Shown here piece after piece: positions 21,761 through 24,211 of a stretch of DNA of 24,211 nucleotides (its first letter is position 1; every line of letters begins with the position of its first letter). The stretch covers positions 1-24,211 of the forward strand of contig CAZYDR010000055.1 in assembly GCA_964645285.1 (NCBI GenBank), in the 5' to 3' direction. Below the pieces are notes generated by a model. That model was not told the DNA's origin. It worked only from the letters and a program-made list of their open reading frames with translations, and made no database searches. This DNA is from JAYZAP01 sp964645285 (GTDB taxonomy: Bacteria > Pseudomonadota > Alphaproteobacteria > JAAXGF01). The translations under genes and the position numbers were made by a program.

Positions 21761-22525
21761 GTGTTCAAAGCCTATTCCGCCGCCATCCGCCAACTCGGCG
21801 ACCCGCCCATCAAGCGGGTCATTATATCCGTGGCCGCGTGGACCGCCGGCATATATCTGGTGCTCGGCTTCCTGCTGTGGACAATGGTGGCCGGTTTTGA
21901 TCCCACCGGTGGCTTGGCCTGGATCGGCATCGAATGGTTGCGCTCGACCCTGCTGTGGGTGATCGGCGGCGTGGTGGGGATTCTTGGCGTCTTCGTGTTC
22001 TTCGCCCTCTTTTGGCTGCTCTTCGTGGTCATCGTTCAGACGGTCAGCAGTTTTTACCTGGAGCGGGTGATCGTGGCGGTCGAGGCGCGCCATTATCCGA
22101 ACCTGCCAACCGCCCAGTCCCAGCCGGTCGCCGATATGCTGGTTTCAACCCTGCAGTTCTTCGGCTTCATGATCGTGCTGAATATCCTGGCTCTGCCGTT
22201 CTACTTCATCCCCCTGCTTGGGGTCGGCCTGTTCTATCTCATCAATGGCTATCTCATCGGCCGCGAGTATTTCGAACTGGTCGCCTTCCGCCGCATCGAT
22301 CGGCGCACGGCCGGGATTGTCCGCAAGGCCCAGCGCGGCAAAGTGCTGGGCACCGGCATAGCGACCACGGTGCTGTTCTCCATCCCGCTGCTCAATCTGG
22401 TGGCGCCGGTGCTGACCACCGCTGCCATGGTCCACATGTTCCAGGCCATGCCGGGCGGCACGCCGCCGCCGATGCAAACCGTGTCGCCGGAGCCCCAGGA
22501 TGCCATTGAGACTGACGATGCCTAG
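21761..22525 (+). CDS. EI24/CysZ-like integral membrane protein
   Basis: Inner-membrane protein of about 254 residues with four or more long hydrophobic segments (IISVAAWTAGIYLVLGFLLW, LLWVIGGVVGILGVFVFFAL, MIVLNILALPFYFIPLLGVG, TTVLFSIPLLNLVAPVLTT). Conserved EI24-family features are FYLERVIVAVEARHYP, the ALPFYFIPLLG turn, and the motif YLIGREYFELVAFRR. CysZ, the best-known member, takes up sulfate; that function here is not shown. I chose GTG at 21761 because GAGG lies 5 bp upstream; GTG at 21755 or TTG at 21740 are alternatives, and the longer open frame upstream is antisense to the kinase. Its stop codon overlaps the next gene's start. Confidence 0.85.
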   Translation: MFKAYSAAIRQLGDPPIKRVIISVAAWTAGIYLVLGFLLWTMVAGFDPTGGLAWIGIEWLRSTLLWVIGGVVGILGVFVFFALFWLLFVVIVQTVSSFYLERVIVAVEARHYPNLPTAQSQPVADMLVSTLQFFGFMIVLNILALPFYFIPLLGVGLFYLINGYLIGREYFELVAFRRIDRRTAGIVRKAQRGKVLGTGIATTVLFSIPLLNLVAPVLTTAAMVHMFQAMPGGTPPPMQTVSPEPQDAIETDDA

Positions 22526-23006
22526 AAGCCTCATGGCATTGGTGTTGGCCCTGGCGCTGACCGCCTGCGCCGCCGACAAGGCCAAGCCCGTGGCCAGCGC
22601 GCCACCGCCCGAACCGGAACCCGAGTTCGTCGAAGTAGCGCCCGAGCCGGAGCCGGAACCCGAACCGGTGAGCGAAGCGGTCATCGAGGCGGCCATCGCC
22701 GCCGTCATACCGGACGAGCCCACGGAACCAGCCGCGCCGCCCGAGCCCGAGATTGACGACGACCCGGCGCAAGTCATGGACCTGGACGGCGCAGGCCTGG
22801 AGGCCTTGCTCGGCATCCCCAGCTTCAGCCGCCAGGAAACCGGCGTTCAGGTCTGGCAATACGCCGGCACGGCCTGCATTCTCAACATCTATCTCTACGA
22901 CGACGGCCCCAACACCCCCTACCGGGTGACCTACTTCGAGGTTCGCGGCGACAGCGCCGAACGCCTGTGCTTCCGAAACCTGTTGCTGGCCAGACTCTCA
23001 AGCTAG
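22518..23006 (+). CDS. Pro/Glu-rich lipoprotein with small conserved C-terminal domain
   Basis: Protein of 162 residues with a type II signal peptide, MPRSLMALVLALALTACAAD, whose lipobox LTAC gives Cys17. A low-complexity periplasmic stretch follows (PPPEPEPEFVEVAPEPEPEP), likely an extended spacer. The C-terminal ~70 residues (LDGAGLEALLGIPSFSRQE, TGVQVWQYAGTACILNIYLY) look like a small domain common in alphaproteobacterial envelope lipoproteins, reminiscent of the SmpA/OmlA (BamE-like) fold; I do not know its function. It overlaps the EI24-like stop by 8 bp and is likely translationally coupled. An upstream in-frame ATG at 22500 would add six residues (MPLRLT). Confidence 0.8.
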   Translation: MPRSLMALVLALALTACAADKAKPVASAPPPEPEPEFVEVAPEPEPEPEPVSEAVIEAAIAAVIPDEPTEPAAPPEPEIDDDPAQVMDLDGAGLEALLGIPSFSRQETGVQVWQYAGTACILNIYLYDDGPNTPYRVTYFEVRGDSAERLCFRNLLLARLSS

Positions 23007-23069
23007 GATCGGCCCGCCGTTATTGCTATGATCACCGTCAGATTGGCACCCCGACGGAGGATATGAACC

Positions 23070-24211
23070 ATGGCTGCGACGGCTGAACAGATTGCTGAAG
23101 AACGTCCCTTGGGCAAACAGGTCCGCGATGCGTTGATCGCCCGCGCCCCGCGCTCCCAGGCGCTTAACCGCGAAGGCAGCGACGTGCTGGCCGTCGAGGT
23201 GGTGCCGACCTTCGAAATGCGCCATCCGGTCTATATCGAGAGCACCGAGGGCGCCCGGGTCACCGATGTGGACGGCAACAGCTATATCGATCTGACCATG
23301 GGCATGGGCCCGCACCTGCTGGGCCACCGGCCGGACTGCATCGTCGACGCCCTGCGCGCGCAAATCGACCAGAATATTCACGTCAGCCTGCACAACCCGC
23401 TGCAAGGCAAACTGGCCAAGCTGGTTCAGGAGGCCTGCCGCTGCGCCGAGCAGGTGGTGTTCTGCAATTCCGGCACCGAAGCCACCATGTACGGCATGCG
23501 GGTCGCCCGCGGTTTCACCGGCAAACCGAAGGTGGCGAGCTTCAGCGGCTCCTACCACGGCGCCCACGACTACGCCCTGATCAAGGACAACAGCAAGAGC
23601 CCGTCATCCGAGCCCACGGGCAAGAACTACGGCCGCGGTGTGCCCGACGTCATCAAGGACGACACCATGATGGTGCTGCCCTACCGCGACGAGCGCGCTT
23701 TCAGCCTGATCCGCGAGCATGCGGACGAGCTCGCCCTGGTCATCATCGAGCCGGTGCAAAGCTCGAACCCGCGCACCGACGTGAAGGAGTTCCTCCAAGG
23801 CCTCAACGATGTGTGCCGCGAGTGCGGCGTGCTGTTCATGTTCGACGAAGTCATCACCGGCTTCCGCATGGCCTATGGCGGGGCCCAGGAATACTTCGAC
23901 ATCACGCCGGACCTGGCGACCTACGGCAAGGTGCTCGGCGGCGGCATGGCCATCGGCGCCCTGGCTGGCCGGGCCGATGTCATGGCAATGCTGAGCAAGG
24001 GCTGGGGCCACCCGGACGGGGTATTCTCCGGCGGCACCTTCTCGGGCAACCCCATGACCATGGCCGCCGGCATCGCCGCCGTGGAATACATGCGCGATAA
24101 TCAGGAGACGTTATACCCGCACCTCAACGAGCAAGGCGACCGCCTCGCCTGTGAGGTCAATCAGTTCTGCGAGGAACACCAGATCCCGGCCCAGCTCATG
24201 AACGCCGGCTC
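23070..24211 (+). CDS. Class-III aminotransferase, glutamate-1-semialdehyde-aminomutase-like (3' partial)
   Basis: PLP enzyme of fold type I; 380 residues lie in the window and no stop is reached, against a family length of about 430-450. Motifs in order: VFCNSGTEATMYGMRVARG (~131-148, PLP phosphate cup), FSGSYHGAHDYAL (~158-170), VIIEPVQ, GVLFMFDEVITGFR (~253-266, with Asp259 for the pyridine nitrogen), TYGKVLGGGMAIGAL (PLP lysine K287), and SGGTFSGNPMTMAAG. These match HemL and its relatives (aspartate aminotransferase-family class III). Whether it is the tetrapyrrole enzyme or an amine or beta-amino-acid aminotransferase cannot be decided without the C-terminus and context. GGAGG lies 9 bp before the ATG at 23070. 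Confidence 0.88.
   Translation, partial: MAATAEQIAEERPLGKQVRDALIARAPRSQALNREGSDVLAVEVVPTFEMRHPVYIESTEGARVTDVDGNSYIDLTMGMGPHLLGHRPDCIVDALRAQIDQNIHVSLHNPLQGKLAKLVQEACRCAEQVVFCNSGTEATMYGMRVARGFTGKPKVASFSGSYHGAHDYALIKDNSKSPSSEPTGKNYGRGVPDVIKDDTMMVLPYRDERAFSLIREHADELALVIIEPVQSSNPRTDVKEFLQGLNDVCRECGVLFMFDEVITGFRMAYGGAQEYFDITPDLATYGKVLGGGMAIGALAGRADVMAMLSKGWGHPDGVFSGGTFSGNPMTMAAGIAAVEYMRDNQETLYPHLNEQGDRLACEVNQFCEEHQIPAQLMNAG

Overview
The window is GC-rich, densely coded bacterial DNA. Three things point to an alphaproteobacterium, most likely Rhodospirillales-like: an rsmB-rpe-heparinase-purH backbone, a DUF1674/SdhAF4 gene divergent from rsmB, and the overall gene style. I recognise no phage, insertion sequence, CRISPR array, rRNA or tRNA. 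No stretch longer than 300 bases lacks a feature. The two longest non-coding gaps (781-1075 and 17047-17273) are filled by copies of one structured repeat.

Layout. 1-780: 3' end of acetyl-CoA synthetase. 782-1058: repeat copy A. 1076-1972 (-): Sel1/SPOR lipoprotein. 1963-2114: repeat copy D, overlapping that gene's start. 2157-2513 (-): secreted SNase-like nuclease with an apparent internal deletion. 2695-2865 (-): SdhAF4-like protein. 2973-6618 (+): rsmB, rpe and a heparinase II/III-family gene in tight succession. 6631-6690: repeat copy B, which cuts off the 3' end of a class-V aminotransferase remnant. 6633-11450 (-): a run reading kpsF/kdsD-like isomerase, GT4 glycosyltransferase, TviB/WbpO-like nucleotide-sugar dehydrogenase, phosphoethanolamine-methyltransferase-like enzyme, aminotransferase remnant. 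11544-17046 (+): WecA/WbpL-like phosphoglycosyltransferase, WbpM/PglF-like dehydratase, purH, phytanoyl-CoA dioxygenase-family protein. 17062-17256: repeat copy C. 17274-18389 (-): alanine dehydrogenase. 18539-20568 (-): two tandem Cys-type GSTs and a flavin reductase-like protein. 20623-21615 (-): adenosine-kinase-like PfkB kinase. 21761-23006 (+): EI24/CysZ-like membrane protein overlapping a Pro/Glu-rich lipoprotein. 23070-24211 (+): class-III aminotransferase, running off the end.

How the genes work together. The centre is a surface-polysaccharide module. The WecA/WbpL-like enzyme would start a glycan on undecaprenyl phosphate. The WbpM-like enzyme would make a 4-keto-6-deoxy sugar nucleotide, the TviB-like enzyme a uronic acid, and the KpsF/KdsD enzyme arabinose-5-phosphate for Kdo, while the GT4 enzyme extends the chain. 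The module lies between the heparinase gene and purH, which I recall as direct neighbours in many alphaproteobacteria, and one boundary is a repeat copy.

The most unusual signal is the repeat family. There are four copies (A, B, C, D), each starting with a perfect hairpin shortly after a gene's stop codon and all in the same orientation relative to that gene. The hairpin arms differ in sequence but keep their pairing. Blocks follow in a fixed order, and two of the copies are truncated. One copy has replaced the end of an aminotransferase gene, and another supplies the start codon of a lipoprotein gene. I do not recognise this family.
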